Part shown: positions 17,303 to 25,174 of the stretch, piece by piece
Layout of the letters: every line of letters begins with the position of its first letter
Position numbering within the stretch: the stretch's first letter is position 1
Origin: Cohnella sp.
GTDB taxonomy: Bacteria > Bacillota > Bacilli > Paenibacillales > Paenibacillaceae
NCBI GenBank assembly: GCA_028287445.1
Contig: JAQBPQ010000162.1
Coordinates: 1-37,654 of the forward strand
Length of the DNA stretch: 37,654 nucleotides
Direction of reading: 5' to 3'
Program-made: the position numbers and the translations under genes
Notes under the pieces: generated by a model
What the model saw: the letters and a program-made list of their open reading frames with translations, nothing else
Database searches by the model: none
Told to the model about the DNA's origin: nothing

Positions 17303-17605
17303 GCCGAATCCTCCTTTTCCGATGCGATCGAGATCGTGACTCCTGCGCTTTGGTTTGATCCGATCAGCGATTGGATCGACCGTATGACGCAATCGGCACG
17401 TTCTTTCGTCATCAACGGCACGACTGCCATGGCGGCGCTTCGTACGCCGCAGCGGTCGTGGGAACCGTTGTCCTTTACCGTATGAGAAAGGGGTCTTCAC
17501 GGATTGTACCTTTGTCTAGTGCCGGGAAAAGCGGGTATTTGGACGATCGCCACCGCTTCCGCCATTCGCCTTGACCCGTGCCTAACTTGGCTAGACACAG
17601 AACGT
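17303..17605. other. Intergenic stretch without a supported gene
   Basis: About 300 bases between the 83-residue gene and the rplT terminator. An open plus-strand frame (17300-17488) and a minus-strand frame (to 17430) exist, but neither has a start with a ribosome binding site. A minus-strand TACAAT near 17510 could be a -10 for the small gene, without a good -35. Confidence 0.5.
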
Positions 17606-17606
17606 T

Positions 17607-17632
17607 AAAAAAGCTCCGGTTGCCCGGAGCTT
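17607..17632 (-). terminator. Terminator of infC-rpmI-rplT
   Basis: AAGCTCCGG, four loop bases and CCGGAGCTT, followed on the minus strand by a run of Ts; 12 bases beyond the rplT stop. Confidence 0.9.
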
Positions 17633-17644
17633 GGCCTTAGTCGC

Positions 17645-18004
17645 TTATGCTTTGATTTTTTCTTTGGCTGCGCCGGCCAGCGAGTTGAACGCTTTGATGT
17701 CGTTCACGGCCAGATCGGCAAGCATCTTGCGGTTCACTTCGATACCGGCCAGCTTCAGGCCGTTCATCAGCTTGCTGTAGGACAGGCCGTTCTGGCGGGC
17801 TGCCGCATTGATCCGCACGATCCACAGCCGGCGGAAATTCCGCTTGGTCTGGCGACGGTCGCGGTATGCGTACCACAGGGATTTCATGACCTGTTCTTTG
17901 GCTTTCTTGAACAGGCGGTGTTTCGCGCCCCAGTATCCTTTAGCCAATTTCAACATTCTATTGCGACGGCGGCGCGTGACGAATCCGCCTTTCACTCTTG
18001 CCAT
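17645..18004 (-). CDS. rplT: 50S ribosomal protein L20
   Basis: Protein of 119 residues, highly basic, needed for early 50S assembly by binding 23S rRNA domain II. Family sequence is plain: [40 protein letters not shown] and [18 protein letters not shown]. In Bacillus L20 also represses its own operon through the leader RNA, which is present here. GGGAGG lies 8 bases before the ATG; the gene follows rpmI by 34 bases. Confidence 0.98.
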   Translation of the reverse strand: MARVKGGFVTRRRRNRMLKLAKGYWGAKHRLFKKAKEQVMKSLWYAYRDRRQTKRNFRRLWIVRINAAARQNGLSYSKLMNGLKLAGIEVNRKMLADLAVNDIKAFNSLAGAAKEKIKA

Positions 18005-18038
18005 GATTCATTACCTCCCGGAAAATGTTCAGTTGCGA

Positions 18039-18239
18039 TTATTTCAGATTAGCGAGTTGTTGCCGCATACGGCGTACATCGCCTGCTGCCATTACGGGAT
18101 TACCCGCGAGCACACGCTTCTGGCGGCCGGATTTATGGGACAAAAGATGGTTTTTGTGAGCTTTGTAGCGCATGATTTTACCGGTACCGGTAACTTTGAA
18201 ACGACCTTTAATGCTGCTATGCGTTTTCATCTTAGGCAT
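18039..18239 (-). CDS. rpmI: 50S ribosomal protein L35
   Basis: Protein of 66 residues, basic, a standard length for bL35. It begins MPKMKTHSSIKGRFKVTGTG and contains HLLSHKSGRQKRVL. AGGAGG lies 8 bases before the ATG. Middle gene of the usual infC-rpmI-rplT operon, 16 bases after infC. Confidence 0.98.
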   Translation of the reverse strand: MPKMKTHSSIKGRFKVTGTGKIMRYKAHKNHLLSHKSGRQKRVLAGNPVMAAGDVRRMRQQLANLK

Positions 18240-18255
18240 TGGAATGTTCCTCCTG

Positions 18256-18774
18256 TCAGTGGCTCTGTTTGGGAGCCAAAATCATAATCATGGCGCGGCC
18301 TTCAAGTTTCGGCATGCGCTCGATAACGCAAATGTCGGCTACTTCCTTCATGACGCGCTCCAAAATTCTCTGGCCGATATTGGCATGTGCAATCTCGCGA
18401 CCGCGGAATCGCACGGAACATTTGACCTTGTCGCCTTCACCGAGAAACTTCACAACATTGCGAAATTTCGTCTGATAGTCGTGCTCCTCGATATTCGAAC
18501 GGAACCATACTTCCTTCAGGTCGACGATTTTCTGATTCTTGCGGGCTTCTTTTTCTTTCTTCTGACTCTCGTAACGGAACTTGCCGTAGTCCATAATGCG
18601 GCACACCGGCGGTTTCGCCTGCGGAGCCACGTTAACCAGGTCCATATTCGCGTCAATGGCCAACTGCATCGCTTCACGGAAAGGTTTGATTCCAAGTTGC
18701 TCGCCATCGGCGCCTACGAGTCTGACTTCTTTCGCCCGGATTTCCTCGTTAATTTGTTGATGATCCTTGCTAAT
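18256..18774 (-). CDS. infC: Translation initiation factor IF-3, starting at ATT
   Basis: IF-3 (172 residues) binds the 30S subunit, checks start-codon pairing and keeps subunits apart. No ATG/GTG/TTG fits the N-terminus: GGAGG lies 9 bases before an ATT at 18772-18774, giving an N-domain beginning SKDHQQINEEIRAKEVRLVG; the first in-frame ATG is 35 codons later and would cut off most of this domain. The C-domain ends AMIMILAPK. Rare AUU-type starts in infC are a known autocontrol device, because IF-3 itself rejects such codons. First gene of the operon behind the L20-type leader. Confidence 0.95.
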   Translation of the reverse strand: MSKDHQQINEEIRAKEVRLVGADGEQLGIKPFREAMQLAIDANMDLVNVAPQAKPPVCRIMDYGKFRYESQKKEKEARKNQKIVDLKEVWFRSNIEEHDYQTKFRNVVKFLGEGDKVKCSVRFRGREIAHANIGQRILERVMKEVADICVIERMPKLEGRAMIMILAPKQSH

Positions 18775-18836
18775 AGTGTTCCACCTCCGTAATGGAATTG
18801 CAATCCATCGGTAGCCAATCTACGATCCCGAAAAAT

Positions 18837-19016
18837 AAAAAAAGCGGGTCGCATAGACCCGCATCCTGCTCACTCGTCGGTTCGGCGCTGCGGGAGTTTC
18901 GTTCCCGTAATCCACCGTCTTCCGTCGGCTACGCGAACCCGTCAGCGTGAGCCGAGCAGGTGAGAAGCGGGGGCTTCTGCTTTGCGTACTGAAATCATCG
19001 TTGTTCCATCAGTCAC
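18837..19016 (-). ncRNA. L20-type ribosomal leader with attenuator
   Basis: About 180 untranslated bases precede infC. They include the paired segment AGAAGC/GCTTCT, ACGCTGACGGGTTCGC, and a final hairpin GCGGGTC-TATGC-GACCCGC (18844-18862) followed by seven Ts. In B. subtilis the leader of this operon binds L20 and favours such a terminator when L20 is in excess. The assignment rests on position, the terminator and remembered leader features; a covariance search was not run. Confidence 0.8.
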
Positions 19017-19022
19017 CCGAAT

Positions 19023-19051
19023 AATATATCATGCAGCCATAACGATGTCAA
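19023..19051 (-). promoter_or_regulatory. Sigma-A promoter of infC-rpmI-rplT
   Basis: Perfect TTGACA (19046-19051), 17 bases including an extended TGA, and TATATT (19023-19028) on the minus strand. This is the strongest promoter in the window. Confidence 0.9.
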
Positions 19052-19111
19052 CTCCGTAATGCGGCTGCGGCGTCGAAAGGAACGGACACATTAGGTCATG
19101 TCCGGGACCGG

Positions 19112-20356
19112 TCAATACATTTGTTTGCCCTGAACTTCTTCGAGCCGCAACACGCGCGTATGCTGCGTATGGCTCCAGGTTTTGTTGTTTTGCGTGAAAA
19201 ACGCGTAAATCGTGATCGGCCACCAAGACAGCAGGAACAGCGGGAACAGCAGCAGATACGCATATGTTTTCCAGGACTTCACTTTTTCCAAAATCATGGC
19301 GAACGGAAACTGGGCGCAGCTGACAAACAGAGATACCGCCGTGACCCAACCCGGCAAATAATAGTAGATAGATGTGAACATCGGTGCGCCCGGAGCTGCC
19401 TGGTCGAACCAGAGCACCAGCGTCAAAAGGGATCCGATCAGCACATTGTAAACCGTCACCGTATACAGAGCGGTATCGAATTTGGCCAAATTCCGTTCTT
19501 TAATGCTTTTCCACAGCAAAGGGAAGAAATAACGGCGGGCGACGCTGAAATGACCCTGCATCCAACGAAGCCGTTGGCGGGCCGAAGCCCGGAACGAGAG
19601 CGGTTTCTCGTCGTAGACCTTCGCCTCGTAGTTCATGGTCGGATAAATTCCGCGCAGTACGCAGCGTACCGTAAATTCCAAGTCTTCCACGAGGCTGGTG
19701 GCTCCCCAGCCCATTTCCTTCAGCAGTGCGGTCTCGAAGCACATCCCCGTGCCGCCCAGAAAGTTGGCCATTTTGAGCCGTGTCCGGGGCAGCTGCCAAA
19801 GGCGATTGCAGAACCAATAGGTAATGCCGTAAGCGGCGGTAACCCAGGAATCTTCGGGGTTTTTAGTGTCGAGGTAACCCTGCACCACTTGATGGCCTTC
19901 GCAAAGGCTATTATTCATGTGGCGGAGGAAATCCACATCAACCAAATTATCGGCATCCAACATGACGATTCCGTCATATTGGCGTTTTCGGCTCCATAAT
20001 TCTTTCAACATCCATTCAATCGCGAATCCTTTACCGCGCTGATGCTTGTCGACCCTTTCGCAAGCGAACACCCCATCATAACGCCGAGCGACAGCCGCCG
20101 TTCCATCCGAGCAATTGTCGCAGATGACAAAAACGTCAAACAGTTCACGGGGATAATTCAATTTAAGCAAGTTTTCAATGAGAGCGCCGACGACCTTCTC
20201 TTCGTTGTGCGCGGCAATCAGCACGGCGAAGGATTTTTGGGAGTCGTGAAATACGACGGCCTTTTTGGCTCCCCATCCGAAAATGGACAGAATGAACTGA
20301 TACACCCCGATTGCTCCAACGATGATTTGAACGACAAACAGAATACTGTTCAGCAT
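19112..20356 (-). CDS. Membrane-bound family 2 glycosyltransferase (processive type)
   Basis: Protein of 414 residues with an N-terminal membrane anchor (LNSILFVVQIIVGAIGVYQF), a cytosolic GT-A domain and three or four C-terminal membrane segments. Catalytic signs: VLIAAHNEEKVVGALIENLL, the metal-binding DAD in IVMLDADNLVDVDF, the base region LVEDLEFT, and the QRLRWMQGH motif (QxxRW) of polysaccharide synthases such as PgaC or cellulose synthase. It likely extends an envelope or exopolysaccharide chain; the sugar cannot be inferred. GGGGGA lies 9 bases before the ATG. It stands alone: the infC promoter lies downstream on the same strand and a PAP2 gene is divergent. Confidence 0.9.
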   Translation of the reverse strand: MLNSILFVVQIIVGAIGVYQFILSIFGWGAKKAVVFHDSQKSFAVLIAAHNEEKVVGALIENLLKLNYPRELFDVFVICDNCSDGTAAVARRYDGVFACERVDKHQRGKGFAIEWMLKELWSRKRQYDGIVMLDADNLVDVDFLRHMNNSLCEGHQVVQGYLDTKNPEDSWVTAAYGITYWFCNRLWQLPRTRLKMANFLGGTGMCFETALLKEMGWGATSLVEDLEFTVRCVLRGIYPTMNYEAKVYDEKPLSFRASARQRLRWMQGHFSVARRYFFPLLWKSIKERNLAKFDTALYTVTVYNVLIGSLLTLVLWFDQAAPGAPMFTSIYYYLPGWVTAVSLFVSCAQFPFAMILEKVKSWKTYAYLLLFPLFLLSWWPITIYAFFTQNNKTWSHTQHTRVLRLEEVQGKQMY

Positions 20357-20467
20357 ATGCGGTTGTCCCCCTAGACCCCTATTTTTCCTCTATGTTTATC
20401 TCTCTGTCTCTGTTTGCTCACGTAACGATCCCATTATTATCCTTAGACCGCCAGAGGCACTTCCTTG

Positions 20468-20496
20468 ATTTTCTTCGCTTTCGGCGTTTTTGTCAA
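20468..20496 (-). promoter_or_regulatory. Candidate promoter of the glycosyltransferase
   Basis: TTGACA (20491-20496), 17 bases, GAAAAT (20468-20473, 4 of 6) on the minus strand, leaving an untranslated leader of about 105 bases. Confidence 0.5.
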
Positions 20497-20863
20497 AACA
20501 GGATACATGCGTTATCCGGGATTATCGTCGGCATACCGGACTTAACGGAGGCTAAGCCCCCTTCATCACCCAAATATCTCGCCGCAAGGCAGAATTACAC
20601 CGTTTTCCATTCAAACCGGTCTTTCTTTGCCCCTCGTTCACAAGCCCAATTCGAAAGGAGCCGTATCCGTGCCAATCTCTCCATAAAAGTTTACCCATAC
20701 CCACTGCATTGTAAAACGGCTTTTTAGCAACTAATTTGCTCTGCTGAAGTTTACCGAAACATAGTCAGCATTTAATCCGGTGTTAATATTCGTGTACTAA
20801 AGTAGAACCAGATACACCGGAGCCGATTGCCCGGAGAGGGAACGGCCGGAAGGAGAGGACACG
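20497..20863. other. Divergent intergenic region, no supported gene
   Basis: Holds short inverted repeats (GGAGGCTAAGCCCCC near 20548, AGCAA-CTAAT-TTGCT near 20727) but no riboswitch class I recognise. The upstream signal for the PAP2 gene is unclear: TAGTCA and TAATAT, 16 bases apart near 20766-20793, are a weak candidate. Confidence 0.4.
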
Positions 20864-21388
20864 ATGAGCCGGATTTACCGCCTGCTGCTGCATGTCGACC
20901 GTCCGCTGTTTATGTACGTCAATATCCGTTGGAATCATGCCATCATGAATTGGCTTTTTTATACCCTTTCTCTTCTTGGAGGGGCCACGTTTACGCTTTG
21001 CTTGTCGCTTGCCGTAGGCTTGTTCGCTTCCGAGCCTTGGAGCACTGCGGGTTGGCAAGCGTTGGCCGCCGTAGCGCTCAGCCACTTGCCGGTGGCTGTC
21101 GCCAAACGAAGCGCGCCTCGATTGAGACCGCATCTGGAGTTTCCGGATATCAACACGAACCGCCGCCCCTTGAAGGATCCTTCGTTCCCGTCGGGCCATA
21201 CGACCGCGGCGTTCGCGATGCTGACGCCATGGATGCACGTCGAACCGATGCTCATTCCCGCTCTGCTGCCGGTTGCGATCGGAGTTGCACTATCGCGGAT
21301 TTATTTCGGGCTTCATTACCCCAGCGACACCATCGCAGGCGCCTTGCTGGGAAGTTCGACTGCGCTGTTGATGTCACTTTGGATCTGA
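20864..21388 (+). CDS. PAP2-family membrane phosphatase, possible undecaprenyl-diphosphatase
   Basis: Integral membrane protein of 174 residues with about five hydrophobic segments. The three PAP2 motifs are present: KRSAPRLRP, PSFPSGHTTAAF with the catalytic histidine, and SRIYFGLHYPSD with the nucleophilic histidine. Size and motif spacing fit BcrC/YwoA-type enzymes that recycle undecaprenyl pyrophosphate for cell-wall synthesis, although other lipid phosphates are possible. GGAGAGG lies 5 bases before the ATG. A link with the nearby glycosyltransferase through the lipid carrier is an inference. It is convergent with trmB; the 20-base gap has no clear hairpin. Confidence 0.9.
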   Translation: MSRIYRLLLHVDRPLFMYVNIRWNHAIMNWLFYTLSLLGGATFTLCLSLAVGLFASEPWSTAGWQALAAVALSHLPVAVAKRSAPRLRPHLEFPDINTNRRPLKDPSFPSGHTTAAFAMLTPWMHVEPMLIPALLPVAIGVALSRIYFGLHYPSDTIAGALLGSSTALLMSLWI

Positions 21389-21408
21389 TCCCCGGATTCC
21401 GTGATTGG

Positions 21409-22161
21409 TCACTCCGGAGCCGTCTCTTTCACACCGCCTCGGCGGGATTCCGCTTGACGCTCCTCCGCCACCTGTATCCGATAATCGTGGAGCGCCTTCT
21501 CACCGATTACGGCTTCCAGCCGATAAATGGGCTGCCCGAGTCCGACAAATTTGGTCTCGTATTCGGTCATGACCAAATCGTCGCGGATTCTCTCCCGATG
21601 CAAATGTAGGGAAATATTGCGCATCTGCAGACCGGTTTCCGAGAAACTATTCAGGGAAAACTCGAAAAGCGTCAGCGAGTCGGTCTTGAAATGAATTTCT
21701 CCGTAATCGTCCAACGCCTGCTTGTATTTCATCAAAAAGCGGGGATGCGTAAGCCGTCTCCTGCCGTGTTTGGATTTCGGCCATGGGTCGCTGAAATTCA
21801 AATAGATACGGGCAAGTTCGCCCTGATCGAACATGAGTTCCAAGTATTCGGCGTTCCCCCGGACAAGCGCCAAATTGGGCACCCGATCCTGACCCAATTC
21901 CTGCCACACCAACCTCGCCTTATCGCTTCCGCGCCGGAGCAGCTCGTCATAGATATCCATCCCGATGTAATTGATGTCCGGGTTGTTGCCGCTCATGCGG
22001 CTGATGAACTGGCCCTTGCCCATGCCGAGTTCCACATGAATCGGGCGGTCGTTGCCGAAAAACTCGTGCCAGTGCCCCTTCCATTGCTGCGGTTCGAGCA
22101 CCACCAGTTCCGGCTGCCGCTCTAGACTTTCCTTTATATTTTTTCTGCCTCTGAGCCGCAT
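21409..22161 (-). CDS. trmB: tRNA (guanine-N7-)-methyltransferase
   Basis: SAM-dependent enzyme that makes m7G46 in the tRNA variable loop. It has 250 residues; the first 200-odd match TrmB: RLRGRKNIKESLERQPELVV, the SAM site HVELGMGKGQFI, IGMDIYDELL, and the signature NFSDPWPKSKHGRRRLTHP. The final 30 residues (AEERQAESRRGGVKETAPE) are a polar extension beyond the usual end. Frames run upstream to 22236, but GGAGG is 8 bases before the ATG at 22161, the second of two close ATGs. It is read from the same strand as the 62-residue gene, with a terminator between them. Confidence 0.95.
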   Translation of the reverse strand: MRLRGRKNIKESLERQPELVVLEPQQWKGHWHEFFGNDRPIHVELGMGKGQFISRMSGNNPDINYIGMDIYDELLRRGSDKARLVWQELGQDRVPNLALVRGNAEYLELMFDQGELARIYLNFSDPWPKSKHGRRRLTHPRFLMKYKQALDDYGEIHFKTDSLTLFEFSLNSFSETGLQMRNISLHLHRERIRDDLVMTEYETKFVGLGQPIYRLEAVIGEKALHDYRIQVAEERQAESRRGGVKETAPE

Positions 22162-22217
22162 AGCCATGTCCTCCCGATGATCATATACCCGATTCCATCG
22201 AAGTTTATCATAACAAT

Positions 22218-22247
22218 AAAAAACCGGGACCCACAAGGTTCCCGGTT
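22218..22247 (-). terminator. Terminator of the 62-residue gene
   Basis: AACCGGGACC (22222-22231) pairs with GGTTCCCGGTT (22237-22247) with one bulge; on the minus strand a run of six Ts follows. Confidence 0.85.
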
Positions 22248-22268
22248 CGCCTGACTCGGTAAACGCTC

Positions 22269-22457
22269 TCAGTTGATTGGACTTTGATCTACCATGTGAT
22301 ACTGTCCTTCGAGTGCATGGTTCATTTTTTTCCTGGCGGAAACCTCGATATTATGATTATTGTGGAATTTGATCCCTGCGAGCGCCATAACCTCTTTAAT
22401 CGTCAATTCGACCTTCACCGTGTCGTCCCCTTGGGGAATGCGTACGACCGAATTCAT
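22269..22457 (-). CDS. 62-residue conserved-looking protein, function unknown
   Basis: Small soluble protein beginning MNSVVRIPQGDDTVKVELTI; TIKEVMALAGIKFHNNHNI follows, then a basic helical tail. GGAGAGGTGA lies 5 bases before the ATG at 22457; a longer in-frame start at 22478 would overlap that site. It has its own promoter and terminator, which supports a real gene. No named family is recognised. Confidence 0.75.
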   Translation of the reverse strand: MNSVVRIPQGDDTVKVELTIKEVMALAGIKFHNNHNIEVSARKKMNHALEGQYHMVDQSPIN

Positions 22458-22567
22458 GCGACTCACCTCTCCGATCAAGAATGGGTGTTCTTAAGGCTCC
22501 CTGCAAAAACAGACGTAATGGAGAAAAGCGGCGATGTCAGATATTTTTATTGACTTGACGCATTTTC

Positions 22568-22596
22568 AATATAACACTTCATGTTAGGTTTTGCAA
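22568..22596 (-). promoter_or_regulatory. Promoter of the 62-residue gene
   Basis: TTGCAA (22591-22596), 17 bases, TATATT (22568-22573) on the minus strand, about 110 bases before the ATG. Confidence 0.55.
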
Positions 22597-22715
22597 GCCG
22601 GCTGCGTTCGGAAATCCGCCCTTTTTTCCTTGGAGATGCGACCAAGAGCCCTTCTCGCAATTTACCGGGATATTCGCTACAATTAATACCGATTAAGTAA
22701 AAGGACGGATGAAGC

Positions 22716-23672
22716 ATGAACATAAGCACGCCAATCCTAACGGAGCGTCCCTTGCTTTGGGGGGACAAACGATTTCACACTTGGAATCATGAAATGAGGG
22801 ACACTTTCGGCACCAAAGTGTTCAAAGTGATGCTCGACGCCGGCTTTACCTGTCCGAACCGGGATGGGACAATTGCGGCGGGCGGATGCACATTTTGCAG
22901 TGCGCGCGGATCGGGCGACTTTGCCGGAAGCCGGCGGGACGAGCTTGTAACCCAATTCGAAACGGTAAGGGACCGGCAGCATCTCAAATGGCCCGAAGCG
23001 AAGTACATCGGCTATTTTCAAGCCTATACCAACACTTATGCTCCGGTTGAAACGCTGCGGGAATATTATGAAACGATCTTGCGGCAGCCTGGGGTTGTGG
23101 GCTTGTCCATCGCCACTCGTCCCGACTGTCTGCCCGACGATGTCGTGGACTATTTGGCGGAATTGAACGAGCGTACATACTTGTGGCTGGAAATGGGTTT
23201 GCAGACGGTGCATGAGTCAACTTCTGAGCTCATTAACCGCGCCCACGACACGGAATGCTTCCGCGATGCGGTGGCCCGCCTGCGCGGGCGAGGTATCCGG
23301 GTATGCGCGCACGTGATCTACGGGCTGCCCGGCGAGACGCCAGCAATGATGCTGGAAACAGGCCGCCAAACGGCGGCCATGGATGTGCAGGGCATCAAAG
23401 TGCACCTCCTGCATCTGATGCGCAAAACCCCCATGGTCCGCCAATGGCGTGAAGGGCTTCTGCAGTTTCTCGAACAGGACGAATATGTGAAGCTGGTGGT
23501 CGATACACTCGAGATGCTGCCTCAGGAGATGGTCGTACACCGGCTCACGGGTGACGCGCCCCGGGATTTGTTGATCGGCCCGATGTGGAGCCTTCATAAA
23601 TGGGAAGTGCTGAACGCGATCGATGCTGAATTGGTTCGCCGCAATAGCTGGCAGGGTAAATCGCTATTGTGA
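22716..23672 (+). CDS. ytqA: TIGR01212-type radical SAM protein (YtqA-like)
   Basis: Radical SAM enzyme of 318 residues in the cytoplasm. The cluster motif is CPNRDGTIAAGGCTFCS, with the long first spacing typical of this family. Other hallmarks are YFQAYTNTYAP, SIATRPDCLPDDVVDYL and HVIYGLPGETPAMMLETGRQ. In B. subtilis ytqA neighbours ytqB, whose product (MnmM) methylates the wobble uridine of tRNA, and YtqA has been linked to the same modification; here ytqB is not next door. AAGGA lies 10 bases before the ATG, and TACAAT (22678-22683) is a likely -10 with a poor -35. A VOC gene follows 33 bases after the stop. Confidence 0.9.
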   Translation: MNISTPILTERPLLWGDKRFHTWNHEMRDTFGTKVFKVMLDAGFTCPNRDGTIAAGGCTFCSARGSGDFAGSRRDELVTQFETVRDRQHLKWPEAKYIGYFQAYTNTYAPVETLREYYETILRQPGVVGLSIATRPDCLPDDVVDYLAELNERTYLWLEMGLQTVHESTSELINRAHDTECFRDAVARLRGRGIRVCAHVIYGLPGETPAMMLETGRQTAAMDVQGIKVHLLHLMRKTPMVRQWREGLLQFLEQDEYVKLVVDTLEMLPQEMVVHRLTGDAPRDLLIGPMWSLHKWEVLNAIDAELVRRNSWQGKSLL

Positions 23673-23705
23673 TTGCGCTGCAAGAACGATAGGAGGAGCA
23701 ATAGA

Positions 23706-24113
23706 ATGACAGTACGTAAAATCGAGCATGTTGGCATTATGGTGACTTCCCTGGAGAGATCGATTCCTTTTTATGAAAATACCGTGGGGATGAAGCATTT
23801 GGAGACGATTACCCATATGAACGGCGTAATTCGCTTAGCATTCCTTTCGTTCGCGGACAGCCCGGAAACCGAGGTAGAGCTCATCGAAGGGTTTACCGGC
23901 AGCTTGGCCGATGAGGGGCGTGTGCATCATATCGCCTTTGCGGTAGATAACATTGACTCCGAGTATACTCGAATCCGTTCATTAGATGTCACCGGAGTGG
24001 AGGACGAAATCACCGCATTGCCGAATGGCAGCCGTTATTTCTTCTTCCGTGGTCCCGACGGCGAGTCGATCGAATTTTTCCAATCCACACGAAGAGGCGG
24101 AGCGAAGGCATGA
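23706..24113 (+). CDS. VOC-superfamily (glyoxalase/dioxygenase fold) protein
   Basis: Metal-binding fold of 135 residues with two paired beta-alpha-beta-beta-beta modules. Likely metal ligands: His in KIEHVGIMV, Glu in VELIEGF, His in VHHIAFAV and Glu in SIEFFQ. The order H-E-H-E resembles glyoxalase I and methylmalonyl-CoA epimerase, but the substrate cannot be fixed. GGAGGAG lies just before the ATG at 23706; an earlier in-frame ATG at 23673 has no such site. Its stop overlaps the manA start as ATGA, so the two are translationally coupled. Confidence 0.88.
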   Translation: MTVRKIEHVGIMVTSLERSIPFYENTVGMKHLETITHMNGVIRLAFLSFADSPETEVELIEGFTGSLADEGRVHHIAFAVDNIDSEYTRIRSLDVTGVEDEITALPNGSRYFFFRGPDGESIEFFQSTRRGGAKA

Positions 24114-25081
24114 GCGTAAAACCATACCCGCTGCATTTTCGACCGGAGTTCAAAGAAAGAGTATGGGGCGGCCGCGCCCTGGAACGGTTTGGCTTTGACG
24201 TCCCTGCCGGCGCGATCGGCGAAGGCTGGATGATCGCCGATCATCCGAACGGCGTTTCGCACGTGACGAACGGCGAACTTGCCGGCCAAGGATTGGACGC
24301 CATCCGCGCCAATTATGGGAAAGCCTGGTTCGGCACACGAGGCGGCATTTCCGGTAACGGCCGCTTCCCGCTGCTCATCAAGCTGCTGGATTGTAACGAC
24401 GATTTGTCGGTGCAAGTGCATCCGAACGATAATTATCAGGGTCTTCCGAAGGGCGAGTTGGGCAAAACCGAAATGTGGTATGTGCTCGATGCTAAGCCGG
24501 ATGCCAAGATCATTTATGGCCTGAAGCCGGGTGTGTCGCGCGAAAAAATGGCGAAAGCGATCGCGGAAGGCCGGATTATGGACACGCTTCAGGAAGTGTC
24601 CGTGCAGGCGGGCGACACGTTTTATATCCCGGCCGGCACGGTGCATGCGCTGTGCGCCGGCGTACTGGTGGCCGAAATCCAGCAGAATTCCGACACTACC
24701 TATCGGTTGTATGACTATGATCGCCCCGGATTGGACGGCAAACCTCGGGAGCTTCACATCGAGGATTCCTTGAATGTCATCGCCTATGAAGGCGCCGGTG
24801 CGACCCGGATGACAACCGGCGGCCTGCGACCGGGCGAGTGGCTGACATTGGCCTCCTCTCCTTACTTTGTGACGGAGAAAGGTGTGGTCAGCGGGGAGTG
24901 GCAGCTGTCCACCTCCGAAGAGAGCTTCGACATCTTGATTATCGGACAAGGCGAAGGCTCCGTCGGTTGGCAGGATGGCGTTGTTCATGCGAAAGCCGGC
25001 GACTGTTTCCTGCTTCCGGCCAACTTGGGCGGCTATACGCTGGACGGCAATATGACGGCGCTTCGCAGCCGGGTGCCGTGA
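24110..25081 (+). CDS. manA: Mannose-6-phosphate isomerase, class I
   Basis: Zinc enzyme of 323 residues interconverting mannose-6-phosphate and fructose-6-phosphate, for mannose use or supply of GDP-mannose. Zinc ligands: Gln and His in LSVQVHPND, Glu in GKTEMWYVL, and His in FYIPAGTVHALCAG. QNSDTTYRLYDYDRPG is the conserved active-site segment. The C-terminal cupin domain is complete. The Bacillus-type short form is expected at about 315 residues. It is coupled to the VOC gene by a 4-base overlap. Confidence 0.95.
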   Translation: MSVKPYPLHFRPEFKERVWGGRALERFGFDVPAGAIGEGWMIADHPNGVSHVTNGELAGQGLDAIRANYGKAWFGTRGGISGNGRFPLLIKLLDCNDDLSVQVHPNDNYQGLPKGELGKTEMWYVLDAKPDAKIIYGLKPGVSREKMAKAIAEGRIMDTLQEVSVQAGDTFYIPAGTVHALCAGVLVAEIQQNSDTTYRLYDYDRPGLDGKPRELHIEDSLNVIAYEGAGATRMTTGGLRPGEWLTLASSPYFVTEKGVVSGEWQLSTSEESFDILIIGQGEGSVGWQDGVVHAKAGDCFLLPANLGGYTLDGNMTALRSRVP

Positions 25082-25174
25082 CCTCCCCTCAGAAGGAAAC
25101 GGATCATCTCCTGTCGAATGGGATAGTCGGATGATCACACCGCGCGAGAAGTGCCGCGCGAAAGGATGAGGTTC

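Noticed and set aside
17460-17480. CATACGGTA on the minus strand as a sigma-K/sigma-E -10 for the 83-residue gene
   Set aside because: The -10 pattern fits, but no -35 element at the right distance was found.
17300-17488. Plus-strand open frame in the gap before rplT
   Set aside because: Reads smoothly but lacks a start codon with a ribosome binding site and any recognisable motif.
20392-20727. 111-codon plus-strand frame in the glycosyltransferase-PAP2 gap
   Set aside because: No ribosome binding site, basic low-quality composition, no motif.
25097-25137. GATCATC/GATGATC inverted repeat between manA and the membrane protein gene as a terminator or operator
   Set aside because: Seven-base arms 21 bases apart without a T-run; too weak to support either role.
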